Part shown: positions 8,641 through 15,513 of the stretch, one piece after another
Position numbering within the stretch: the stretch's first letter is position 1
How the letters are laid out: every line of letters begins with the position of its first letter
DNA from: Anaerolinea sp.
GTDB lineage: Bacteria > Chloroflexota > Anaerolineae > Anaerolineales > Villigracilaceae
DNA length: 64,000 bases
NCBI GenBank assembly: GCA_020723805.1
Contig: DYID01000003.1
Coordinates: 124,001 to 188,000, forward strand
Reading direction: 5' to 3'
The notes under the pieces: model-generated
The model's input: only the letters and a program-made list of their open reading frames with translations
Told to the model about the DNA's origin: nothing
Databases searched by the model: none
Translations under genes and position numbers: made by a program

Positions 8641-8770
8641 GTCATTGCGGACGTAGTTGGTCGAGTAGCGAGCGTTCTTTGCGGGTGTGTCGAGACCAAC
8701 TGCGCAAAACATTGCCCGCGCTGTGGAGGAGAGATTGCTTCGTCGGGAAGAGCGTCCTCCTCGCAATGAC
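8641..8770. repeat. REP-like element bounded by GTCATTGCG / CGCAATGAC
   Basis: Nine-base ends GTCATTGCG (8641-8649) and CGCAATGAC (8762-8770) are inverted. Inside, AGTTGGTC (about 8654) faces GACCAACT (about 8694), and GAGGAGAGATTGCTTCG precedes the right end. Elements of this style are common non-coding REP/MITE sequences. No coding potential is seen. Confidence 0.8.
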
Positions 8771-8833
8771 AGCCAAGTGTGAGGTTGGTTCAAATAAAGA
8801 AAATCCGCGAAATACTTTCAATCCGTGCAATTT

Positions 8834-8849
8834 GTATACCGTGTTTACT
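8834..8849. repeat. Octamer remnant providing a stop codon
   Basis: TTGTATAC followed by GTGTTTAC-type units. Read on the minus strand, GTAAACAC contains the TAA stop of the CBS gene at 8845. Confidence 0.7.
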
Positions 8850-9654
8850 TCTGCCACACCGAATCGGGACGCGCCATTTCCGCCACAATATCGAACGTCG
8901 AAATGACCCCCAGCGGAAAGGCGTCGGGATCATCTTTATCAATCACGACCAGACGGTGGTGATGATTTTGAATCATCTTATCTGCCGCCTCGCGCAGGCT
9001 GGCATGGATGTCAATCGTCAGAGCGGGGTGCATTACGTCGCGGACGATGAGGTTTTCATTTGCGCCGTTCTGGACCAGGCGTAGAAGGTCCTTACCGCTG
9101 ACCACCCCCAGCACTTTTCCCTTTGCATCCACCACCAGCACGGAACGCCAGCCAGCGGAGGTCATGGCGCGCGCTGCAGAGAGTACCGGTGTCTTGCCGC
9201 GGCAGACAAGAATCGCGTCGGACATGACATCGCCGACGGTCTCGCGTCTGGTTGGAATACGGGCGCTCAGGCTGGCGACAAAATCGGAAAGAGAAATGAC
9301 CCCTACCGGTTTGCCGTTTTCTGTTACCAGCAGGCGGCTGACTTCCTTTTCGATGAGAGCATGTACTGCTTCAGCAAGGGGTACATTTGCTTCCACTGAA
9401 TCAACCGGCTGGGACATTAGATCCGCAGCGGTCAGTTTCCGCATCACCTCCAGGCTTTCGGGGTCGGCAGAGAGCCATTCGCCTGCCATCAAATCGAAGT
9501 CCGAAATGACCCCCAAAATACGTCCGTCGCGGTCGGCGACGAACAGGGCATGTACCCGGTTTTGGTCGAGCAAGGTAGCCACCTGCCCCAGTGTGGCATC
9601 GGGCTTGCAGGTGAGGACGCCCGGGTGCATGAGGTCGCGTACAAGTTTGGTCAT
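8845..9654 (-). CDS. Four-CBS-domain regulatory protein
   Basis: 269 residues made almost entirely of two tandem CBS pairs (Bateman modules): DLMHPGVLTCKPDATLGQV at the N-terminus, then DLMSQPVDSVEANVPLAEAV, DVMSDAILVCRGKTPVLSAA and DVMHPALTIDIHASLREAA. Each repeat ends in the LVVxxxGKxxGVVS-type strand. No catalytic domain is attached. Such stand-alone proteins usually sense adenine nucleotides or S-adenosyl compounds and regulate a partner. The gene starts 9 bases after the stop of the nucleotidyltransferase-like gene at 9664, so the two are probably co-transcribed. The partner target is not known. Confidence 0.9.
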   Translation of the reverse strand: MTKLVRDLMHPGVLTCKPDATLGQVATLLDQNRVHALFVADRDGRILGVISDFDLMAGEWLSADPESLEVMRKLTAADLMSQPVDSVEANVPLAEAVHALIEKEVSRLLVTENGKPVGVISLSDFVASLSARIPTRRETVGDVMSDAILVCRGKTPVLSAARAMTSAGWRSVLVVDAKGKVLGVVSGKDLLRLVQNGANENLIVRDVMHPALTIDIHASLREAADKMIQNHHHRLVVIDKDDPDAFPLGVISTFDIVAEMARPDSVWQK

Positions 9655-9663
9655 GGTGTTCTC

Positions 9664-10455
9664 CTATCCGACTTCATCCACATCTTTGTACCACTTCACA
9701 CGGTCGCCGACTCGGGCGCGGAGTTTCCAGCCCATACTCTTGGGTTCGGCTTCGATGCGCGCCAAGGCGTCGTTCACTTGCTGTTCCACCTTGGCTTTTT
9801 GTTCGTCGGTGAGTTGAGGGTAGTGATGTGCAAGTTGGCGCACTTTGTCCAGGTTCATCGTGACCGTGCGCCAGAATCCCCAATCATTGGCGCAAATGGA
9901 TGCAACACGCTTGATATTGATGACTTCGTGGTCGGAATCGCCCAGCGGATGTTCGAGCAGGAGCATGATGGTGTCAATCACGTCCTTTTCGTTGATTTTG
10001 ACGATTTGCATTTTTTCGAGCAGAAGTTCGGCAAGCGGAATGGTGGGGGAATCCACCTCGAGGCGATCTTTCCAGTAGATGGTGTGACAGAAGTCGAGTT
10101 TCTCGTAGAAAATATCCACATGCAAGCCCGCTTCGGGCTTGTCGAAAATGGCGCGCTCGCCCTCGGAGACGATAAAGACCTCGCGGTTTTCCTTGTATCC
10201 CAGCGAGGTCATCATTTCCTGAATCTGTTTGGACTGTTTACTGTACGCTCCGAAGTCAATGTCGGTATAGGCGCGTCCAAGAGCGGCTTGCAGGTACCCG
10301 AATTGCGGGCAGTGCATTTGAAAAGCCAGCGAACCGATTACCCGCAGGAGAATGCCTGCGTCGCCGCTGGCTTTGAGAATCCGTTTGAGTTCGTTCTCGA
10401 ATTTTTCGCGTTCAGCCTGGTCTTGTTTTCCCATCCCAATCGGACTATTTGTCAT
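9664..10455 (-). CDS. Nucleotidyltransferase-fold protein of unknown role
   Basis: 263-residue cytoplasmic protein. RVIGSLAFQMHCPQFGYL followed by RAYTDIDFGAYS resembles the G-S...D-x-D core of minimal nucleotidyltransferases (AbiEii/DUF6036-like), and GLHVDIFYEKLDF could supply the third acidic residue. The C-terminal half is helical with a basic end. GGGAGA precedes the ATG at 10455; a GTG start at 10548 is possible but would translate a hairpin-rich stretch. A strong minus-strand promoter lies at 10602-10630. With the CBS gene it forms a two-gene unit. Function is not recognised beyond the fold. Confidence 0.65.
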   Translation of the reverse strand: MTNSPIGMGKQDQAEREKFENELKRILKASGDAGILLRVIGSLAFQMHCPQFGYLQAALGRAYTDIDFGAYSKQSKQIQEMMTSLGYKENREVFIVSEGERAIFDKPEAGLHVDIFYEKLDFCHTIYWKDRLEVDSPTIPLAELLLEKMQIVKINEKDVIDTIMLLLEHPLGDSDHEVINIKRVASICANDWGFWRTVTMNLDKVRQLAHHYPQLTDEQKAKVEQQVNDALARIEAEPKSMGWKLRARVGDRVKWYKDVDEVG

Positions 10456-10601
10456 GGCGAGTCTCCCGAAGAGATGATTCCAACTCCTGATCAGGTACGC
10501 ACTCGTCTCGTCCAAAATGGGAACGGCTTCCCAAAGACGCCTGGGCACGTAGCGAGCATTCTATAACGCTCGAGGCTTGATTTTGTCAGGAGATTGACGG
10601 C

Positions 10602-10630
10602 ATTATAATAAAAAAGTCAAAATCTTGCAA
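10602..10630 (-). promoter_or_regulatory. Sigma-70-type promoter, leftward
   Basis: Minus strand: -35 TTGCAA (10630-10625), exactly 17-bp spacer, perfect -10 TATAAT (10607-10602). It drives the nucleotidyltransferase-CBS pair. The palindromic TTGCAA hexamer is shared with the rightward promoter. Confidence 0.75.
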
Positions 10631-10653
10631 AGTTTATCGGTTTCGCCTATAAT
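10625..10653 (+). promoter_or_regulatory. Sigma-70-type promoter, rightward
   Basis: -35 TTGCAA (10625-10630), 17-bp spacer, -10 TATAAT (10648-10653), about 100 bases before the deoR-family start. The same TTGCAA serves as -35 for the divergent promoter. Confidence 0.78.
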
Positions 10654-10751
10654 GACGAGCAAAAATTATCATTTTCAATCAAGAAAAATTTCTTGTCACA
10701 GAGAGTTAGAAGGCACTCTTTGTAGTTTCTAAAAGGACTTTCATAGTTCTC

Positions 10752-11546
10752 ATGGGTAAACCCCTCATCCCAGCGCAGAGACGAGAACGGATTCAGGAAT
10801 ATCTGGCGGTTCATCAAATCGCGCGGATCGCGGACTTGTGTGCGCTGCTGGAGACTTCCGAAGCGACAGTGCGGCGCGACTTGGAATGGCTGGAGAACGA
10901 GGGGATTTTGGAACGGACTCACGGGGGGGCGATTCTCAGTCAGCGCCTCACTTTTGAACCCGAATATCTGCAGCGCGCCCAAAAGAATCCCGAAGAGAAG
11001 CGGGCGATTGGCGCACTTGCCGCTTCGCTGATTCAGGACGACGACATTGTCTTCATCAACAGCGGCACGACGACCACGCAGGTGTTGCACAGCATCCGCG
11101 CCAACCCCACCATCACCGTTTTTACCAACAATCTGAACGCTTCTCTCGAAATTGGCGACGCTGGCTTTCAGCATCATGTTCTCGGCGGCGAATTTCAGCC
11201 GCGCTCAAAATCCACGGCGGGACGTTTCGCCCTCGAAAATCTGCGGCAGGTTTATGCAGACAAATGTATCATCGGCGTTGACGGCATCAGTCTCAAACAT
11301 GGCTGCACGGTCCCGACCAACGCCGAGGCGGAGGTGGTCCGCGCGATGATCGAGCGCACGAAAGGCAAGGTCATCATCGCGGCAGATTCCAGCAAATGGG
11401 GCGTGGTCTCGAATTTCCAGGTGGCTTCGATTGATGAAGTAGATGTGTTGGTCACCGACGAGAAGTTCGACCCCTCCGCCATAGAAGACCTTGCGGAGCA
11501 CGACATCGAAACGCTTGTCGCCTCGACCAGTTCCATCAAAGCCTGA
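10752..11546 (+). CDS. DeoR-family transcriptional regulator
   Basis: 264 residues. The N-terminal winged helix-turn-helix reads IADLCALLETSEATVRRDL followed by the wing EGILERTHGGA, the DeoR signature. The C-terminal DeoR-C/ISOCOT sugar-phosphate-binding domain begins near residue 75 and contains INSGTTTTQVLHSI. Members usually repress sugar or polyol catabolic operons and are relieved by a phosphorylated intermediate. Sitting between the two arms of the kinase/dehydrogenase/aldolase island, it is the natural candidate for its local regulator. Promoter 10625-10653 lies upstream. The stop TGA precedes an octamer repeat by about 35 bases. Confidence 0.92.
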   Translation: MGKPLIPAQRRERIQEYLAVHQIARIADLCALLETSEATVRRDLEWLENEGILERTHGGAILSQRLTFEPEYLQRAQKNPEEKRAIGALAASLIQDDDIVFINSGTTTTQVLHSIRANPTITVFTNNLNASLEIGDAGFQHHVLGGEFQPRSKSTAGRFALENLRQVYADKCIIGVDGISLKHGCTVPTNAEAEVVRAMIERTKGKVIIAADSSKWGVVSNFQVASIDEVDVLVTDEKFDPSAIEDLAEHDIETLVASTSSIKA

Positions 11547-11580
11547 CGACGCTTACGCGTGGTTGGGCTTTTGTTTTTGA

Positions 11581-11657
11581 GTACACACGCAGACAGGTAA
11601 ACAAGTAGACACGTAGACACGTTACTTGTGTACCTGTGTACTTGTATACCTGTATAC
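11581..11657. repeat. Octamer hairpin repeat (5+4 units)
   Basis: Five GTANACAN-type octamers (11581-11620), GTTAC centre, then TTGTGTAC, CTGTGTAC, TTGTATAC, CTGTATAC (11626-11657). It occupies the gap between the DeoR gene and the phosphoesterase. Confidence 0.9.
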
Positions 11658-11675
11658 ATACTACGGAGTATCCCG

Positions 11676-12671
11676 ATGAAATTCTTCTCCAAAAAAACCG
11701 CCAAGAAACCCACCCGCCTCTTTTTTGCCACTGACCTGCACGGCTCAGAACGTACTTTCCGCAAATTCATCAACGCCGGCAAGTTCTATGAGGCAAACGT
11801 CCTTGTAATGGGCGGTGATATTCAGGGCAAGTTGCTGATCCCAATCATCAAGGAAGCGAACGGTCATTACCGCGCCACGGTGCAGGGACGCGTGGAACGC
11901 ATGGCTACGCAGGAAGAATTGGCCGGACTCACTGCTCGGCTCGATACGCTCGGCTTCTATTACAAGATAATGGATGAGGATGAATTCCGCGCCCTCTCTG
12001 CCGACCAAAAGGCTGTGGACGCGCTGTTCCATGAAGAGGCGCGCAAGAAACTTGGACGTTGGGTGGACTTGGCGGAGGAGCGTCTCAACGGCACGGGGGT
12101 CAAGTGCTTCGTCACCGGCGGGAACGATGACGAATGGGATGTGTTGTCATCGTTGAAGCGCGAGGGTGCGCAGTCGCTCATCGCTTGCGAAAACGAGATG
12201 GTGTACGTAGATGACGACCACACCATGATCTCCATCGGCATCAGTACGCCCACCCCCTGGAAGACGCCCCGCGAAACCACCGAAGAGGAACTCGGCAGGA
12301 TGATCGAAGAAATGGCGGCGAAAGTGCCGGACATGAACAAAGCCATCTTCAACTTTCACGATCCGCCCAAAGACTCGACGCTTGACACCTGTCCCCAGTT
12401 GGACTGGTCGAAGGATCCGCCGGAACAAATCATGGTGGGGGGACAGGTCGTTTTGCATGGAGCAGGCTCGAGGTCCGTGCGTGAGGCGATTGAGAAGTAC
12501 AAGCCCATGCTCGGGCTGCATGGTCACATCCATGAGTCGCAGTCTGTGGCGAGAATTGGGCGGACGGTGTGCGTCAATCCCGGCAGCGAATATGGAGAAG
12601 GAATCCTGCGCGGCTGTCTGGTGAATTTTGTGAACGGCGAGGTTGTGGGGTATCAAATGACGAGCGGTTGA
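11676..12671 (+). CDS. Metallophosphoesterase
   Basis: 331-residue calcineurin-like phosphoesterase. The metal-binding motifs appear in order: FFATDLHGS (D-x-H), VMGGDIQG (GD), TGGNDDEWD (the GNHD/E position), NFHDPP and GLHGHIHES (GHxH). The ATG at 11676 has GGAG at a good distance; an upstream in-frame extension would translate repeat DNA. It likely hydrolyses a phosphomonoester or phosphodiester in the cytoplasm; no signal peptide is seen. It is followed after 97 bases by the second permease gene. Substrate unknown; in this setting it may dephosphorylate an intermediate of the amine pathway. Confidence 0.85.
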   Translation: MKFFSKKTAKKPTRLFFATDLHGSERTFRKFINAGKFYEANVLVMGGDIQGKLLIPIIKEANGHYRATVQGRVERMATQEELAGLTARLDTLGFYYKIMDEDEFRALSADQKAVDALFHEEARKKLGRWVDLAEERLNGTGVKCFVTGGNDDEWDVLSSLKREGAQSLIACENEMVYVDDDHTMISIGISTPTPWKTPRETTEEELGRMIEEMAAKVPDMNKAIFNFHDPPKDSTLDTCPQLDWSKDPPEQIMVGGQVVLHGAGSRSVREAIEKYKPMLGLHGHIHESQSVARIGRTVCVNPGSEYGEGILRGCLVNFVNGEVVGYQMTSG

Positions 12672-12768
12672 TTCATCCAAATCCATTTCAGGAGGCAGGC
12701 ATGATGTGAGTTTTGTTTGACGCTTTTGTTGTCGGCTGAAACCATTTTCAAACCAAAGGAGAAATGTA

Positions 12769-14397
12769 ATGGCTACTGCTACGGCAAAACCTGAAGTCTT
12801 TACCCGAAAAGCCTCGGGGCTGGTGCGTGTCATGTCTCCGTTTTCAGCCTTCGTCTATAACATTTTGACGATGGGCTTGATCTTTCCGTGGACGTATCTG
12901 TGGGCGCCGGGCGCACTACCCGGCGGCAAACTGGTGTGGGGCATTCTGCTGGCAATGGTAATCGAAATTCCGATTGCGCTGGTGTACGTCTGGCTCTCTA
13001 CTGCGTTGCCTCGTTCCGGCGGCGACTATGTGTTCCAAAGCCGTGTGTTTGGCGGCGGTGTGGCATTCACCGTTGTGATGTCCGGTTACGTGATCTGGAT
13101 TTTGCAATGGGTGGCGCTTTCCGGCTGGTTGCTTTCCTATCTCGGATTTGCGCCGCTCTTTCTCGGCTTGGGTGCAACACTGGGAAATGCCGCGCTCTCG
13201 AATCTAGGCGTGTGGTTTACCGGCGCGACGGGCATCATCATCACAAGCATTTTGAACGCTTTTGTCGCCGCGCTCATCCTCATCAGCGGATTCAAAAACT
13301 ACGTACGCTTCCAAAACGTGATGATCGTCGGCACGCTTCTGGCGTTCTTCACCATGCTGGCGGTTTTGTTTACGGGCAATCCCGCCTCATCCGCCGCGCA
13401 TTTGGATGCGTTTGCCAAAGCGATTGCCGGCGTAGATAATTTTGTGCAAACCGCGCGGGAGGCTTCGATTGCTGCGGGCATTGACCTCAATCCGCCGTTC
13501 AGCCTGATTGCCACCCTGCTCGTTGCTCCCATCGCCTGGACTTCTCTTCAGTGGGCAACCTACTCCGCCCAACAAAACGGCGAAATCAAGAATGCCCGTT
13601 CCTTCAACAGCCAAATGTTCATCATCGTTGGCTCGTTGATCTTCACAGGCATTTTGCTTGCGCTCCTCGCCGCCGCGCTGGAAAAGGCTGTCGGCACGGA
13701 ATTTCTCTACATCGCAGGTGCAGGCTACTGGTCTGGTGTGAGTGAAGCGACAATTGCAGGTTTCTGGTTGTGGCCCAACATCATTGCGGTTGCGCTTACG
13801 GCGAGTCCGCTGGTGGTTGTCCTCATTGGGCTCGGCTACATCCTCAACTCGCACCAGATCGTGCATAACTGCTACATCGGCATGACGCGCGTCATGGTGG
13901 CGATGTCGCTCGACCGCCTGCTGCCCGAATGGGTGAGCAAAGTGGACGAGAAACGCCACACTCCCGCCAACGCGCACTGGGCGTACTTTATCGCCAGCAT
14001 CCCTGTCATCCTTCTCTACAATCTCTATCCGGGCTGGGTTGGTCTGACCCTCGGCGTGACCTTTGCCTGCGGTTACGTGTTCGTCATCACCTGTTTGGCG
14101 GGTGCGCTGCTGCCTTACCGCGCCAAAGACGTGTACGAAGCCTCGCCCGGCGCGAAGTACAAACTCGGCGGCGTGCCGCTTGTGACCATCCTGGGTATCA
14201 TTGGTTTCGTCCTCGGCGCGATTATGCTCTTGATGTTCATGTTCGACCCGCGTCTCGGTTTGACCAGCCCGCTGGCGTATGGCATCGTGTTTGGGGTGTT
14301 GGTGGTTTCGGCGGTGTGGTACTTCATTGCCAAGAACATGCAGAAATCACGCGGCATCAATGTGGAATATGCCTTCAAGGAAATTCCTCCAGAATAA
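12769..14397 (+). CDS. APC-superfamily permease, second copy
   Basis: 542-residue membrane transporter with about twelve helices. The loop ALPRSGGDYVFQSR around residues 82-95 matches the consensus AxPxxGGxYxx of amino acid permeases. AAAGGAG precedes the ATG. It differs clearly from the permease at 179, so the two are not recent duplicates. It is followed on the same strand by the kinase, dehydrogenase, PfkB-like and MttB-like genes, so it is the likely importer for that operon's substrate, perhaps a betaine or methylated amine. Substrate assignment is inference only. Confidence 0.85.
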   Translation: MATATAKPEVFTRKASGLVRVMSPFSAFVYNILTMGLIFPWTYLWAPGALPGGKLVWGILLAMVIEIPIALVYVWLSTALPRSGGDYVFQSRVFGGGVAFTVVMSGYVIWILQWVALSGWLLSYLGFAPLFLGLGATLGNAALSNLGVWFTGATGIIITSILNAFVAALILISGFKNYVRFQNVMIVGTLLAFFTMLAVLFTGNPASSAAHLDAFAKAIAGVDNFVQTAREASIAAGIDLNPPFSLIATLLVAPIAWTSLQWATYSAQQNGEIKNARSFNSQMFIIVGSLIFTGILLALLAAALEKAVGTEFLYIAGAGYWSGVSEATIAGFWLWPNIIAVALTASPLVVVLIGLGYILNSHQIVHNCYIGMTRVMVAMSLDRLLPEWVSKVDEKRHTPANAHWAYFIASIPVILLYNLYPGWVGLTLGVTFACGYVFVITCLAGALLPYRAKDVYEASPGAKYKLGGVPLVTILGIIGFVLGAIMLLMFMFDPRLGLTSPLAYGIVFGVLVVSAVWYFIAKNMQKSRGINVEYAFKEIPPE

Positions 14398-14438
14398 GTG
14401 GTAATTGGCAAGTGGTAATTGGTGGTCAGTGTCGTGAG
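14398..14438. repeat. Heptad repeat (GGTAATT family)
   Basis: GTGGTAATTGG units recur directly after the permease stop codon. These are members of the 7-bp TTGGTAA repeat family. Farther on (about 14465-14550) are the unrelated 'ATTTCACGGAACGCACGGATT' style degenerate repeats, found again near 19149. Confidence 0.7.
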
Positions 14439-14560
14439 ACGCTGACCACCGTTTCAAAGGAGGTACTCGGATTTCACGGAACGCACGGATTTCACCGATT
14501 TTTTAAATTTCCGCGCTCGTCCGTCAAATCCGTGTCCTAAAAAAACATGGAGAGCGCGCT

Positions 14561-15460
14561 ATGCCAATCATTGACGAAGTCGTTGCGAAGATTCAGGATT
14601 GGAAAGGCAAACAGATTTCCATCCAGCCTCTTTCGGGCGGGCTGACCAACACCAACTACAAAGTGGACGTGGACGGAACTTCGTATTTCGTGCGCGTCCC
14701 CGGCGAAAGCACAGACCTGCTCGCTATTGACCGCGCTAACGAATTTCACAACACCAAAGCCGCCAGCGAAGCGGGTGTTGCGCCGAAGGTTTTGTATCAT
14801 TTGCCAGAGTACAATGTAATGGTGCTGGAGTTCATCCATGGCAGGACCATGTCGAAGGATGCGCTGAACGCGCCGGGCATGCCGACACGCATGGCGCAGG
14901 CAATCAAACAACTTCACGGCGGTCCGCGCTTCCTGCTCGACTTCAACATGTTTCGCCTCACGGAGTATTATCTCAGCCTGTGCCGCGACCGCGACATCAA
15001 AATCCCCGACGGATACAATGAGCGCATGGAGACGGTCAGACGCATCGAGCAGGCAATGAACGTCAAGCCATTGCCAACCGTTCCCTGTAACAACGATCTG
15101 CTGGCAGAAAACTACATTGACGACGGCAGGCAATTATGGTTGATTGATTACGAATACAGCGGCAACAACGACCCGACTTTTGAGTTGGGCAATACCTGTC
15201 AGGAAATGCAATTTACCGAGGCGCAGATTGCCGAGGTCTGCGCAGCGTATTTTGGGGAGGCAAAATCGAATATGATTGCCCGCATGAAGTTGAACATGAT
15301 CATGTCCGACGTGGGCTGGGGGTTGTGGGCGGCAATTCAAGCGAAGATTTCCTCGATAGAGTTCGATTTTTGGGGCTGGGCAATCGAGCGCTGGGGCAGG
15401 GCGGTGAAAAAAATGGATTCGGCAGAGTTCGAGGAGTGGCTGGAGGAAGTGCAAAGGTAG
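14561..15460 (+). CDS. Choline/ethanolamine-kinase-like phosphotransferase, copy 2
   Basis: 299 residues, paralogous to the protein at 5107. LSGGLTNTNYKVDVDG is the nucleotide-binding loop, SYFVRVPGE the N-lobe lysine/arginine region, CNNDLLAENY the catalytic loop (the usual His is Asn here, as in some choline kinases) and LWLIDYEYSG the metal-binding Asp. It precedes the second FAD/GcvT dehydrogenase by 53 bases, mirroring the pairing on the other strand. The TAG stop lies in an octamer repeat (GTAGACAG). It should phosphorylate a hydroxyl on a small amine; the substrate is not established. Confidence 0.82.
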   Translation: MPIIDEVVAKIQDWKGKQISIQPLSGGLTNTNYKVDVDGTSYFVRVPGESTDLLAIDRANEFHNTKAASEAGVAPKVLYHLPEYNVMVLEFIHGRTMSKDALNAPGMPTRMAQAIKQLHGGPRFLLDFNMFRLTEYYLSLCRDRDIKIPDGYNERMETVRRIEQAMNVKPLPTVPCNNDLLAENYIDDGRQLWLIDYEYSGNNDPTFELGNTCQEMQFTEAQIAEVCAAYFGEAKSNMIARMKLNMIMSDVGWGLWAAIQAKISSIEFDFWGWAIERWGRAVKKMDSAEFEEWLEEVQR

Positions 15461-15499
15461 ACAGGTACAAGTACACACGTCCCCTGTATACCTGTGTAC
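15457..15499. repeat. Octamer hairpin repeat, shortened copy
   Basis: GTAGACAG, a truncated unit, GTACACAC, then CTGTATAC and CTGTGTAC. The first unit contains the TAG stop of the kinase gene. Confidence 0.85.
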
Positions 15500-15513
15500 C
15501 TCAAGGAGACACC

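Noticed and set aside
6901-8769. 622-codon plus-strand open frame opposite the first dehydrogenase
   Set aside because: Same reason; antisense frame without motifs or ribosome site.
8641-8770. Small RNA gene
   Set aside because: The element's GTCATTGCG/CGCAATGAC ends mark a widespread REP-type repeat; no promoter or terminator pair supports an RNA gene.
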